DNA of 10,333 nucleotides, taken from assembly GCA_002401305.2 (NCBI GenBank), contig NVSO02000193.1, positions 1 through 10,333 on the forward strand, given 5' to 3'. The stretch is from Rhodobiaceae bacterium (GTDB lineage: Bacteria; Pseudomonadota; Alphaproteobacteria; Parvibaculales; Parvibaculaceae). The translations under genes were made by a program, and so were the position numbers. The number at the start of each line of letters is the position of its first letter. Position 1 is the first letter of the stretch. This document shows, piece after piece, positions 1 to 6,219 of the stretch. Under the pieces are notes generated by a model, which was not told the origin of the DNA, did not search any database, and saw nothing but the letters and a program-made list of their open reading frames with translations.

Positions 1-1108
1 CTTTGGCCACAATTTGCGAGGAATCCACCGCTTTGTTTTCTGTTTCAACAAGTTGTGCGTCAAGTGCGTTGAGGCGCGGTTCCACACGCTCCAAAATCGA
101 TGCGGCCATAGCCTGCGGTTCGGCTTTGAGTTGATCAATCCGGTCCAGCAAGCTGTGCAGGCTTGTTTCCATCTTCTCAAACGCACTGACATGACGCAGC
201 TCGTTGTCAACCAAACGGGTTTGCAGATCGTCTAGGTTCTGCTCCAGCTTTGTGATGGTCGCTTGTTTATGCGTTTCGTCAGATTTGTCCGCCAGCGCTG
301 CTAATGCGGCATCAATTGCTTTGTGCTGCACTTCATCCGTATTTTGCGCAGCTTGCGTTACCGCGCTCTCCACGGTGGCAATCCGGTCGACCAGGGTTTG
401 CACCGAGCCTGTCAAAGCAGCCGTTTGCTTGCGGGCCTTCTCAGCTTCGGCTTGGGCTTCGGTATCGTCAAACCGTTGACCTAAAGAAGAAAGGCCTTTG
501 TGAATGTCGGCAAACCGTTGGTCAGATTCTTTATTTGAATTTTCGAGGTGATCCACAACAGCCGAGACCGCTTTTTCAAGCGTCATAAGTGCCGAGCGAT
601 CTTCCGCGCGCGGGGCAGCCGACAGTTGGCGCATCCGCTCGGCATCTTCAATACGCTCCGAAAGGCTTTGCAATTTTTGGGTAATCGGATCGACAATGGG
701 AGCCGGGGCAGCTAAGGGCGCTGCGTGGGCGGCGTTAGCTGCTTCAGGCTGTAGCTGGCGCTCCAACGCATCCAACAGTCCATCAACCCGTTGATCGGTT
801 GAATCCATGCGTTGGATAAGGTCGCTCATTGTATCGGTGATGGGGCTGAGGTCTAAGCCAGCAAGCGGGTTGCTGGGTTGTCCGGCAGAAGGATAGTCAT
901 AACCAGCAGGTTGACCGATGTAGCCAGGGCCCATCGGATGGGTGCCGCCGGCTTGGGGCGGGGCATCAACATCATCGGTGCTGTTTATAATGATAGCCTG
1001 ATTCAGCCAGGCGCCCAGCGTCATGCCTGCGCGACGAGCTGCTTGTTTAGCAGCTTCGCGGGCTTCAGGCTCAATGCCTTTAACGCTCCAAGGGACGGCT
1101 GGTCTCAT
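1..1108 (-). CDS. PodJ-like coiled-coil polarity protein, N-terminal part (truncated by window edge)
   Basis: The frame is open from ATG at 1108 down to position 1 with no stop, giving 369 codons; the C-terminus lies outside the window. The start is well fixed: an in-frame TGA lies upstream, no other in-frame start comes between, and an AAAGGA sequence lies about 12 nt before the ATG. Residues 7-19 (PWSVKGIEPEARE) followed by RRAGMTLGAWLNQ resemble, from memory, the conserved N-terminus of alphaproteobacterial PodJ/PodJL proteins, which organise the cell pole and usually end in Sel1 repeats and a peptidoglycan-binding domain. A Pro/Gly-rich linker follows at about residues 45-80. Long Ala/Glu/Gln-rich heptad-like segments then run to the edge, for example the stretch with LIQRMDSTDQRVDGLL and later LERVEP-type repeats. 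No membrane segment is visible in this part. The family call rests on the N-terminal motif and coiled-coil composition; a generic coiled-coil protein is the alternative. Confidence 0.75.
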   Translation of the reverse strand, partial: MRPAVPWSVKGIEPEAREAAKQAARRAGMTLGAWLNQAIIINSTDDVDAPPQAGGTHPMGPGYIGQPAGYDYPSAGQPSNPLAGLDLSPITDTMSDLIQRMDSTDQRVDGLLDALERQLQPEAANAAHAAPLAAPAPIVDPITQKLQSLSERIEDAERMRQLSAAPRAEDRSALMTLEKAVSAVVDHLENSNKESDQRFADIHKGLSSLGQRFDDTEAQAEAEKARKQTAALTGSVQTLVDRIATVESAVTQAAQNTDEVQHKAIDAALAALADKSDETHKQATITKLEQNLDDLQTRLVDNELRHVSAFEKMETSLHSLLDRIDQLKAEPQAMAASILERVEPRLNALDAQLVETENKAVDSSQIVAK

Positions 1109-1242
1109 CGAATCACTATGTCCTTTATCGATCCCATGTTTTATCGGTCAGGGGATTCACTGTAAAGCGGTTGCCCTCATGGAATGAGCCATTTTTCGGG
1201 GCTATCAACATAATTCCGGTGTATCCGCATCACAGCTCAACC

Positions 1243-1281
1243 AGGTATTCGCGATATTACGCGGTATTAAGGTTCTATTAA
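1243..1281. repeat. Phased 10-11 bp A/T-rich direct repeats
   Basis: GCGATATTAC (1251-1260) is followed at once by GCGGTATTAA (1261-1270) and then GGTTCTATTAA (1271-1281), with a partial GGTATTC before them at 1243-1249. The units are close to one helical turn long and share a TATTA core. The last two contribute the TTAA halves of the CtrA-type box. Confidence 0.4.
1267..1281 (-). promoter_or_regulatory. CtrA-type binding site (TTAA-N7-TTAA)
   Basis: The sequence reads TTAA, seven bases, TTAA, which exactly fits the alphaproteobacterial CtrA core consensus. It lies about 160 bp upstream of the PodJ-like start codon, in the non-coding region that should contain that gene's promoter. CtrA is the cell-cycle master response regulator of alphaproteobacteria, and polarity genes are typical members of its network. 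That CtrA acts here is inferred from the motif and the neighbouring gene. An additional TTAAC half-site lies at 1306-1310 and a TTAATGG at 1344-1350. Confidence 0.55.
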
Positions 1282-1603
1282 GCCGTGTGGATGGTAAATG
1301 CATCGTTAACGGTTGCGGCGAAAAGCTGAATCAATTGAATCACTTAATGGCGCCGCGCGCAAATTTGTTGAAACTCTCCGTGAAAATAGCCGTCGCGGGA
1401 GCGCATGCCTAAGCAGCGCGCATGTGCTGATAAAGACACGGTTGTATTTTTTTGAAAGAAAATGCATTGAGGCTTAAACTAAAACGTTCTGCGCCACGCT
1501 CTTGCCGCCAAAACGTCGCCAAGGGGCATTCAATAGAGCGTCAGGTTTACGTTCCCTAGCTAACGCCGCAATCAAAGTGCCGTCTGTGAGCACCCATAAA
1601 CAC

Positions 1604-2647
1604 TTAGCCCGCCAAGCGTCTCATCAGCCATTCAATGGGGCCCGTTTTAAAAATCACCTGCCAACCCCATACATAAACGACAGCAAATCCTATAAAAATG
1701 AACGACGCGAGTATTGCGTTTTCACTCGGCTGTCCGCCGATTAGCTCCAATGTTTCCAAGGCGCCCATTCCGACAAAAATATGCAAAATATAAAGCGTAA
1801 GGGTTTGTCGTCCAGTCAGCACAAGCGGTTGCAATATTTTCATGCGCTCAGTGCGGAACATCAATAAACAACCCCCAATAACAAACAGACCGGCACCCGT
1901 GCCAGCCAGAATATATTGGGGCATGGGAGGCACTGGTAACAAGCTTACCAAATCTTTCATTTCCGCGCCCAACATAGGGCCGATCAAACCAGAATAGGCA
2001 TACGCGAGAACAAGAGCAGCGCCCCCTGCACCCAGTATTTTTGTTTGAATTTTCGCTGAGCCCAAATCCAGACGTGAAAGGGCCAGCCCAACAAAAAAGA
2101 AACTCATCCACGGAATGACCGGATGCCATCCGTTGAAAAACAAGTTTCTTACAAACCCGGGATATTCGAAAAAGCCGGAATAGGTAAGTGTGCTCCAATC
2201 CCATCCTGCGTCGTAATTGAAAACGAATAACATCGCGACAAAAACGAACGGTAAGGCAAGAGCCATCCCAATCAAGACTTGAGTTGACGAGCGCACAAAC
2301 AAGAGCGCGATAACGAAATACACCGCATAATAGTGCAATATATCAGCGGGAAAAATCAGCGCGTTTAAGAGCCCAATCGCAAACAAAAATGCCGCGCGTC
2401 TTAGAATGACGGGGATGTAATTCTCGCGCCCGGGTTTCGTCGCAAACCCAAGCCCTATGCCCGCCAACATCACAAATGTCGCTGCGGCCTTGCCCTCAAC
2501 AATAAGTAAAAAAGCATCGGCCCAAGCGGCACCGCTTTCGTCACCCATCACAATATGAAAATTGACCAATACCATTCCTGCAAAAGCCAGAAATCGTGCA
2601 AAATCTAAACCTTCAAGGCGGGTTTTCGGGGAAAGGGCTGTCGACAT
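1604..2647 (-). CDS. DUF418/HGSNAT-like polytopic inner-membrane protein
   Basis: This 347-aa protein is hydrophobic throughout, with about ten likely membrane segments. Its N-terminus carries the R-x4-D-x2-R pattern (R10, D15, R18) followed by a first helix and N29-F30. This is the usual opening of the YeiB/DUF418 and heparan-alpha-glucosaminide N-acetyltransferase-like (DUF1624) families. A GKAAATFVMLAGIGLGFAT segment at 52-70 and the C-terminal FKTGPIEWLMRRL (333-345) fit DUF418 well. Members are thought to be membrane acyltransferases or transporters, but the substrate is unknown. The ATG at 2647 is supported by a GAGAAGG ribosome binding site about 5 nt upstream. The gene lies 86 nt downstream of the CAP lipoprotein gene on the same strand, so co-transcription is possible. 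The family call is fairly sure; the activity is not known. Confidence 0.8.
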   Translation of the reverse strand: MSTALSPKTRLEGLDFARFLAFAGMVLVNFHIVMGDESGAAWADAFLLIVEGKAAATFVMLAGIGLGFATKPGRENYIPVILRRAAFLFAIGLLNALIFPADILHYYAVYFVIALLFVRSSTQVLIGMALALPFVFVAMLFVFNYDAGWDWSTLTYSGFFEYPGFVRNLFFNGWHPVIPWMSFFFVGLALSRLDLGSAKIQTKILGAGGAALVLAYAYSGLIGPMLGAEMKDLVSLLPVPPMPQYILAGTGAGLFVIGGCLLMFRTERMKILQPLVLTGRQTLTLYILHIFVGMGALETLELIGGQPSENAILASFIFIGFAVVYVWGWQVIFKTGPIEWLMRRLAG

Positions 2648-2733
2648 TAGGGCCTTCTCAGTAAAATTATGCCGTCTAAAAACTCACATACTTCTCGATC
2701 AGACGCAAGATGCCCCAACCGGCGAATGCCCGT

Positions 2734-3309
2734 CTATTCGGAGAAAAGCTGAACGACGTAAATCTCGTCGCCGCGTCGCGCAACGCCCAATCCGGTTTTA
2801 CTGTATCGCTTGTTACGGATATTGCGCCTGTGTGTGGGGCTGTTCATCCAATTATGGACAAACTTGTCAGCCTTCGCGCGCATCGATGTGCCGGGTAAAA
2901 AGGTGGAGGCCGCAATGTTCTCCGAGACGCCTCTGTTAAAGGAGGAGTCAATCGCCAGTAGGCGTTCGCGCGGCGCCTGTCCTTCAGGGTTTACATGTGA
3001 GAAATATTCACGCGCGGCCATATCGGCAGCGTGCCCGGCTGCCGCTTTTTGCAAGTCGGCCGATAAAGAGAGAGAGGCGCCGCGTGCCTTATTAATCCGT
3101 TCGAGGATCTTTTGCCCCAAGGGTGTGATTTGGGTCGGCGCTGATTGGGCCGCGGCTGGGCGGGCAGATGTGGATACATTGATGGGCTTTGAGCTGCCTC
3201 CAGAAGACGCTGCGCACCCGCTGAGCACGGCCATGGCCAAAAGGCTGCCTGCCAGTCCAATAAAACGTCGCTTCTCAAAACGGTTTTTTGTCTTCACATC
3301 AAAAGCCAT
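2734..3309 (-). CDS. CAP/SCP-domain lipoprotein (YkwD-like)
   Basis: The protein is 191 aa from the ATG at 3309. I prefer this start over the upstream in-frame ATG at 3363 because GGGGAG sits 6 nt before it and because it places the signal peptide correctly. Residues 14-31 have basic residues, a hydrophobic core and the lipobox LSGC with Cys32, so export and lipidation are expected. A Ser/Ala/Pro-rich linker leads to a CAP domain at about 62-191. The domain contains the family's helix and AREYFSHVNPEG, then SENIA, and WMNSPTHRRNI near the end. The expected CAP residues H105, E130 and H160 are all present. Bacterial CAP proteins act outside the cytoplasm; their molecular role is mostly unsettled. 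The next gene downstream on this strand is the DUF418-like membrane protein. A long open frame exists on the opposite strand, but it has no recognisable content. Confidence 0.88.
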   Translation of the reverse strand: MAFDVKTKNRFEKRRFIGLAGSLLAMAVLSGCAASSGGSSKPINVSTSARPAAAQSAPTQITPLGQKILERINKARGASLSLSADLQKAAAGHAADMAAREYFSHVNPEGQAPRERLLAIDSSFNRGVSENIAASTFLPGTSMRAKADKFVHNWMNSPTHRRNIRNKRYSKTGLGVARRGDEIYVVQLFSE

Positions 3310-3512
3310 CTTCTTCTCCCCAGTTGCATTCGGTGCCGTTCTCCTAGGCCTCTTCGGTGCCAAAAGGCAAAGCGGAAGGGCTGACGACTTGGTCTACATT
3401 AGCCCTCAATCTTTTGTAGCCTCAAGCATAATCGCAACAGCTCAAACCGGCTCGGAACCAGTGAAGCTTGGGTTTTTCACACGTTCGCAAGCGGTAGGGG
3501 GAAGTTGAGGCA

Positions 3513-3680
3513 ATGCTTAAGGGGGCAGAAAGCAAGAGTTTGATTCTTGCCCCTTTGGGCTCTGAAGCGGCCATCACCAAAAATCGTGAATATTTTCCAC
3601 CTTCCGTAGGGGCGCTATGGTTTGCGGCGGGGAAGGTGAAAAACCCTCAGGTTTCCGCCATTTATTTATTTGACAGCTGA
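3513..3680 (+). CDS. Possible small ORF, 55 codons (doubtful)
   Basis: An open frame runs from ATG at 3513 to TGA at 3678-3680, with an in-frame TAG just upstream at about 3495-3500. It would encode a 55-aa soluble peptide starting MLKGAESKSLILAPLG and ending SAIYLFDS, with no signal peptide, membrane segment or motif that I recognise. GAGG lies only 2 nt before the ATG, which is too close to be ideal, and AGGGGG lies farther upstream. The same DNA contains three inverted repeats, which argues for a structured RNA or non-coding function instead. An open frame of this length is common by chance. Confidence 0.2.
   Translation: MLKGAESKSLILAPLGSEAAITKNREYFPPSVGALWFAAGKVKNPQVSAIYLFDS
3519..3556 (+). 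repeat. Inverted repeat, 9-bp arms
   Basis: AAGGGGGCA (3519-3527) can pair with TGCCCCTTT (3548-3556), giving eight Watson-Crick pairs and one G-U pair around a 20-nt loop. A competing inner stem, GCAAGA (3532-3537) with TCTTGC (3545-3550) and a 7-nt loop, is also possible. No T-tract follows, so this is not a typical terminator. Confidence 0.45.
3593..3643 (+). repeat. Inverted repeat, 13-bp arms with one mismatch
   Basis: The arms at 3593-3605 (TTTTCCACCTTCC) and 3631-3643 (GGAAGGTGAAAAA) pair at 12 of 13 positions around a 25-nt spacer. The right arm overlaps the left arm of the next hairpin (3626-3659), so the two structures cannot form together. Confidence 0.5.
3626..3671 (+). terminator. 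Possible terminator-like hairpin with U-rich tail
   Basis: AAACC (3641-3645) and GGTTT (3650-3654) form a stem around a CTCA loop. It can be extended by GGCGG (3626-3630) with CCGCC (3655-3659), leaving about 10 nt bulged on the left side. The sequence that follows is ATTTATTTATTT, an interrupted U-rich tail. This could end a short plus-strand transcript upstream of the MerR promoter. The large bulge and interrupted tail make it weak, and no promoter for such a transcript is established. Confidence 0.25.
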
Positions 3681-3732
3681 CCTATAACTATCTATGAGTT
3701 CCCCTGCCTGAGGGAAATCCTTGCTCCGTAGC

Positions 3733-3754
3733 TTGACGTTAACGTCAACGTCAA
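3733..3754. promoter_or_regulatory. Palindromic operator candidate for the MerR regulator
   Basis: TTGACGTTAACGTCAA at 3733-3748 is a perfect 16-bp palindrome. A further half-site AACGTCAA (3747-3754) overlaps its end, so AACGTC occurs twice in tandem. It lies about 127 bp upstream of the MerR start codon, and its first six bases double as a -35-like TTGACG. As far as I recall, LiuR-type MerR regulators of acyl-CoA and branched-chain degradation genes in proteobacteria use palindromes of this general form with ACGT cores. Binding by the neighbouring MerR protein is inferred. Confidence 0.6.
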
Positions 3755-3761
3755 CTACACA
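3733..3761 (+). promoter_or_regulatory. Predicted promoter of the beta-oxidation operon
   Basis: TTGACG (3733-3738) and TACACA (3756-3761) are separated by 17 bp, giving a plausible housekeeping promoter whose -35 box is embedded in the operator palindrome. Transcription would start near 3768 and leave a leader of about 108 nt. Another TTGACA at 3670-3675, with TATGAG 17 bp downstream, is a second, weaker candidate. Confidence 0.4.
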
Positions 3762-3773
3762 TTTGAGCAATAA

Positions 3774-3839
3774 GACCGGATTTTTCCTCAAGCACCGTGA
3801 GTAAGATTTTCGCTCACAGCTAAGGATTTTGTACCGGTC
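3774..3839 (+). other. Nested weak stem-loop in the predicted MerR mRNA leader
   Basis: Three pairs of complementary segments are nested: GACCGG (3774-3779) with CCGGTC (3834-3839), TCCT (3785-3788) with AGGA (3823-3826), and GTGAG (3797-3801) with CTCAC (3813-3817). Internal loops separate them. The element ends 24 nt before the ribosome binding region. It may be chance pairing; no known riboswitch was recognised. Confidence 0.25.
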
Positions 3840-3875
3840 AGGGCCAGCTAATGGCTGATGAAGAGGAGAACGCAA

Positions 3876-4346
3876 ATGGAAGTAGCAGTGGAAAAGACTG
3901 TGCCAGGCGACATGAGCCAAATTCATGATGCCGACACGCAAACCTACACCATCACTCAACTCGCAGAAGAATTCGGCGTGACTACACGAGCGATCCGTTT
4001 TTATGAAGACAAGGATTTGCTTCACCCACGCCGTCAGGGACAGGCCCGCATTTATCGACCACGAGATCGCGCCCGGTTACACCTAATCGTGAGCGGCAAA
4101 CTGGTTGGCTTCACCTTGGCTGAGATCAAAGAGATTATTGACCTCTATGATATTTCCGACGGTGGGGAAGCTCAATATTGTCACGCCCTTCGCAAATTTG
4201 AGGAACGTATTGAAAGCTTGCGTCAGCAAAAAGCCGAGATCGATGTTCAAATTAAGGGTTTGGAAGCTGGAGGCGCACGCGTCCAAGGCTTGCTCGATGA
4301 AGTATTAGCAAATGAAGCGTCTGTTCCAATGTGTCAAAAAAACTGA
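3876..4346 (+). CDS. MerR-family transcriptional regulator (LiuR-like)
   Basis: The protein is 156 aa from the ATG at 3876, which has AAGAGGAG about 7 nt upstream. An in-frame ATG at 3858 has no good ribosome binding site. After a variable N-terminus of about 23 residues, the MerR helix-turn-helix starts at YTITQLAEEFGVTTRAIRFYE (split as residues 24-33 and 34-44). The wing follows, with GQARIYRPRDRARL, and then a second helical segment. A dimerising coiled coil covers about residues 100-145, rich in E, R, Q and K. No metal-binding cysteine pattern of the CueR/ZntR type is seen; the only late cysteines are one in YCHALRKF and one in the last four residues. The gene heads the beta-oxidation operon and ends 23 nt before the first dehydrogenase. 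A role as its regulator, responding to an acyl-CoA or similar intermediate, is inferred from position and from LiuR-type relatives. Confidence 0.9.
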   Translation: MEVAVEKTVPGDMSQIHDADTQTYTITQLAEEFGVTTRAIRFYEDKDLLHPRRQGQARIYRPRDRARLHLIVSGKLVGFTLAEIKEIIDLYDISDGGEAQYCHALRKFEERIESLRQQKAEIDVQIKGLEAGGARVQGLLDEVLANEASVPMCQKN

Positions 4347-4369
4347 TCTTGAACATTGGAGACTAAGGC

Positions 4370-6163
4370 ATGCCCATCTATCAGGCACCTATTCGTGACT
4401 ATCAATTCGTGTTGCATGAAGTGCTCAACACGGGCCAATACGCCCACCTCCCAAGCTTTGCGGATGCATCAGACGATTTGATGAACGCAATCTTGGAAGA
4501 GGCGGCCAAGCTGGCGCAAGAAGTTTTGCTGCCACTCAACCAAATTGGCGATGAGCAAGGCTGTACACTTGAAAACGGCATCGTGCGCACCCCAGATGGG
4601 TTCACCGAAGCCTACAGACAGATGGTTGACGGCGGCTGGCCGTCTCTCACGGGCGACACTGCCTATGACGGCCAGGGCTTGCCAAACGTATTGGCGACCG
4701 CCGTTAATGAGATGATCAGCTCATCCAACATGGCCTTTGCCATGTACCCCGGCTTGTCACACGGCGTTTATTCCGCCTTGCATCACCACGGTTCAGACGA
4801 ACTGAAAAAAACCTACCTGCCAAACTTGGTCTCTGGTGAGTGGACCGGCACGATGAACCTGACTGAGCCGCATTGCGGAACAGATCTGGGTTTGCTGCGC
4901 TCCAAAGCTGTGCCCCAAGCAGATGGCTCTTACAAAATTTCCGGCCAAAAAATCTTCATCTCCGCAGGCGACCACGAGATGGCATCTAACATCATCCATT
5001 TGGTGTTGGCCCGTATTGAAGGCGGCCCAGAAGGTGTTGGCGGCATCTCCCTCTTTGTTGTGCCTAAATACCTCATCCAAGAAGACAACTCCCTGTCAGG
5101 CGAGCGCAACGGCGTGTCTGTTGGCTCCCTTGAAAAGAAAATGGGCATCCACGGCCACGCAACCTGCGTTCTCAACTATGACGATGCAATTGGCTTTATT
5201 GTTGGCGACGCAAACAAAGGCCTGCGCGCCATGTTCACCATGATGAACGAAGCGCGTTTGGGCGTGGGCATGCAAGGCATTGCTCAATCTGAAATCGCTT
5301 ACCAAAACGCCCGCGACTACGCGTTGGAGCGGATACAGGGTCGTTCACTCACCGGGCCAAAAAATCCTGAAAAACCTGCCGATCCTTTGATCGTTCACCC
5401 AGATATTCGGCGCATCTTGCTGACCATCCGCTCCTTCAATGAAGGTGCGCGGGCTTTGATCTTGTGGACTGCGTTGCAAGGTGACTTATCTCACTTAAGC
5501 GATGACGAAGCCGTGCGCGAACAGGGCGACGACATGATGGCCTTGCTCACCCCTGTGATCAAAGGTCACTTCACAGACATTGGTTTTGCAAACTGTGTGG
5601 AAGCTCAGCAAGTCTACGGTGGCCACGGCTACATCGACGAGCAAGGCATGGGCCAATTTGTACGTGACGCCCGTATTGCTCAAATCTATGAAGGCGCAAA
5701 TGGTGTTCAAGCCTTGGACCTCGTAGGCCGTAAGCTCGCCATGAAAGGCGGACGCCCGGTTCTGACGTTCTCCAAAATGGTCGATGACACGATTGCCGAG
5801 GCGCAAACTGATGAAGCGCTGAGCTTTGCAATTGCACCGATGAAAGCAGCGAAAAAAGACTTCGATGAAGCCACAGGTTGGTTCATGGAAAACGCGCTGA
5901 AAAACTTCGATCATGCAGGCGCTGGTTCAACTGACTTTATGCACCTTTTGGGTCGTTTGGCTGTTGGCTTTATGTGGCTCAAACTGTGCAAAGTCGCACG
6001 GGCCAAATTGGCTGGCGGAACCACCGATACTGAATTCTATCAAACCAAGCTAACGCTGGCGCAATTCTATATGGAACGCCTGCTTCCGGAAACCGCTGTC
6101 AATTTGACACGGATTAAAGCCGGTGCAGACACCATGATGTCGCTCCCAGCGGAGGCATTCTAA
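4370..6163 (+). CDS. Acyl-CoA dehydrogenase with C-terminal extension (597 aa)
   Basis: This is a FAD-dependent acyl-CoA dehydrogenase of the long, about 600-residue class. It oxidises acyl-CoA to trans-2-enoyl-CoA and passes electrons to electron-transfer flavoprotein. An N-terminal YQAPIRDYQFVLHEVL segment (about 4-20) is typical of this class. The standard N-terminal, middle (MNLTEPHCGTDLG from residue 162, then SGQKIFISAGDHE) and C-terminal helical domains follow. The extra C-terminal domain (about 470-590) is also present. The usual catalytic glutamate is E441 in IYEGANG. The ATG is preceded by GGAG at 8 nt. The same family includes DmdC (methylmercaptopropionyl-CoA dehydrogenase), but the surrounding genes are generic beta-oxidation enzymes, so a fatty acyl-CoA substrate is more likely. 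Chain-length preference cannot be read from the sequence. Confidence 0.93.
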   Translation: MPIYQAPIRDYQFVLHEVLNTGQYAHLPSFADASDDLMNAILEEAAKLAQEVLLPLNQIGDEQGCTLENGIVRTPDGFTEAYRQMVDGGWPSLTGDTAYDGQGLPNVLATAVNEMISSSNMAFAMYPGLSHGVYSALHHHGSDELKKTYLPNLVSGEWTGTMNLTEPHCGTDLGLLRSKAVPQADGSYKISGQKIFISAGDHEMASNIIHLVLARIEGGPEGVGGISLFVVPKYLIQEDNSLSGERNGVSVGSLEKKMGIHGHATCVLNYDDAIGFIVGDANKGLRAMFTMMNEARLGVGMQGIAQSEIAYQNARDYALERIQGRSLTGPKNPEKPADPLIVHPDIRRILLTIRSFNEGARALILWTALQGDLSHLSDDEAVREQGDDMMALLTPVIKGHFTDIGFANCVEAQQVYGGHGYIDEQGMGQFVRDARIAQIYEGANGVQALDLVGRKLAMKGGRPVLTFSKMVDDTIAEAQTDEALSFAIAPMKAAKKDFDEATGWFMENALKNFDHAGAGSTDFMHLLGRLAVGFMWLKLCKVARAKLAGGTTDTEFYQTKLTLAQFYMERLLPETAVNLTRIKAGADTMMSLPAEAF

Positions 6164-6219
6164 CAAACGAATAAACGAAGCCTCACTTTTCAGCAGGGGC
6201 GCTAACAAGGGAAATTACG

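Larger units (their letters stand above)
1110..1341. promoter_or_regulatory. Cluster of GANTC (CcrM-type methylation) sites
   Basis: GANTC occurs at 1110-1114, 1154-1158, 1328-1332 and 1337-1341, all between the PodJ-like start codon and about 230 bp upstream. The last two start 9 bp apart. By chance one GANTC is expected per about 256 bp at even base composition, so four in 232 bp is more than expected but not extreme. In alphaproteobacteria CcrM methylates this site, and the GcrA regulator responds to its methylation state at cell-cycle promoters. A regulatory role here is inferred. Confidence 0.35.
1109..1603. other. Intergenic region upstream of the PodJ-like gene, no gene seen
   Basis: This stretch separates the start of the PodJ-like gene (minus strand) from the 3' end of the membrane-protein gene (also minus strand). 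It holds the CtrA-type box, phased repeats and GANTC sites listed separately. I found no convincing coding region and no RNA gene. No clear hairpin-plus-T-tract terminator is seen for the gene ending at 1604. The part from about 1350 to 1600 shows nothing I can name. Confidence 0.6.
3310..3875. other. Long intergenic region between divergent CAP lipoprotein and MerR operon
   Basis: This stretch must contain the promoters of both divergent units. Positions 3364-3510 show no feature I can name. From 3513 to 3680 there is a possible 55-codon ORF, and the same stretch carries three inverted repeats. From 3733 there is a palindromic operator candidate with promoter-like boxes, then a leader of about 108 nt with nested weak stems before the MerR start. 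Confidence 0.6.

Noticed and set aside
878..1165. 95-codon plus-strand open frame over the start of the PodJ-like gene
   Set aside because: It is antisense to the conserved N-terminal motif of the PodJ-like protein and has no identifiable content.
1400..1428. Imperfect inverted repeat AGCGCATG / CATGTGCT as a possible terminator
   Set aside because: It has a mismatch or wobble pair, a 13-nt loop, and the nearest T-run begins about 19 nt later. No plus-strand gene ends before it.
1502..1744. 80-codon plus-strand open frame overlapping the end of the DUF418-like gene
   Set aside because: It starts with TTG, has no convincing ribosome binding site, and more than half of it lies antisense to the membrane-protein gene.
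2810..3508. Long open frame (232 codons) on the plus strand opposite the CAP lipoprotein gene
   Set aside because: The minus strand encodes a clear lipobox and CAP domain with conserved residues. The plus-strand product has no recognisable motif and reads as an antisense shadow.
3858..3875. Upstream in-frame ATG at 3858 as the MerR start
   Set aside because: It lacks a good ribosome binding site, while the ATG at 3876 has AAGAGGAG at a suitable distance. The extra residues lie outside the conserved MerR domain.
4370..6163. Assignment of the 597-aa dehydrogenase as DmdC of the DMSP demethylation pathway
   Set aside because: The family fits, but no DmdB-like ligase or separate DmdD-like hydratase is next to it. 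The neighbours are a standard beta-oxidation set under a MerR regulator.
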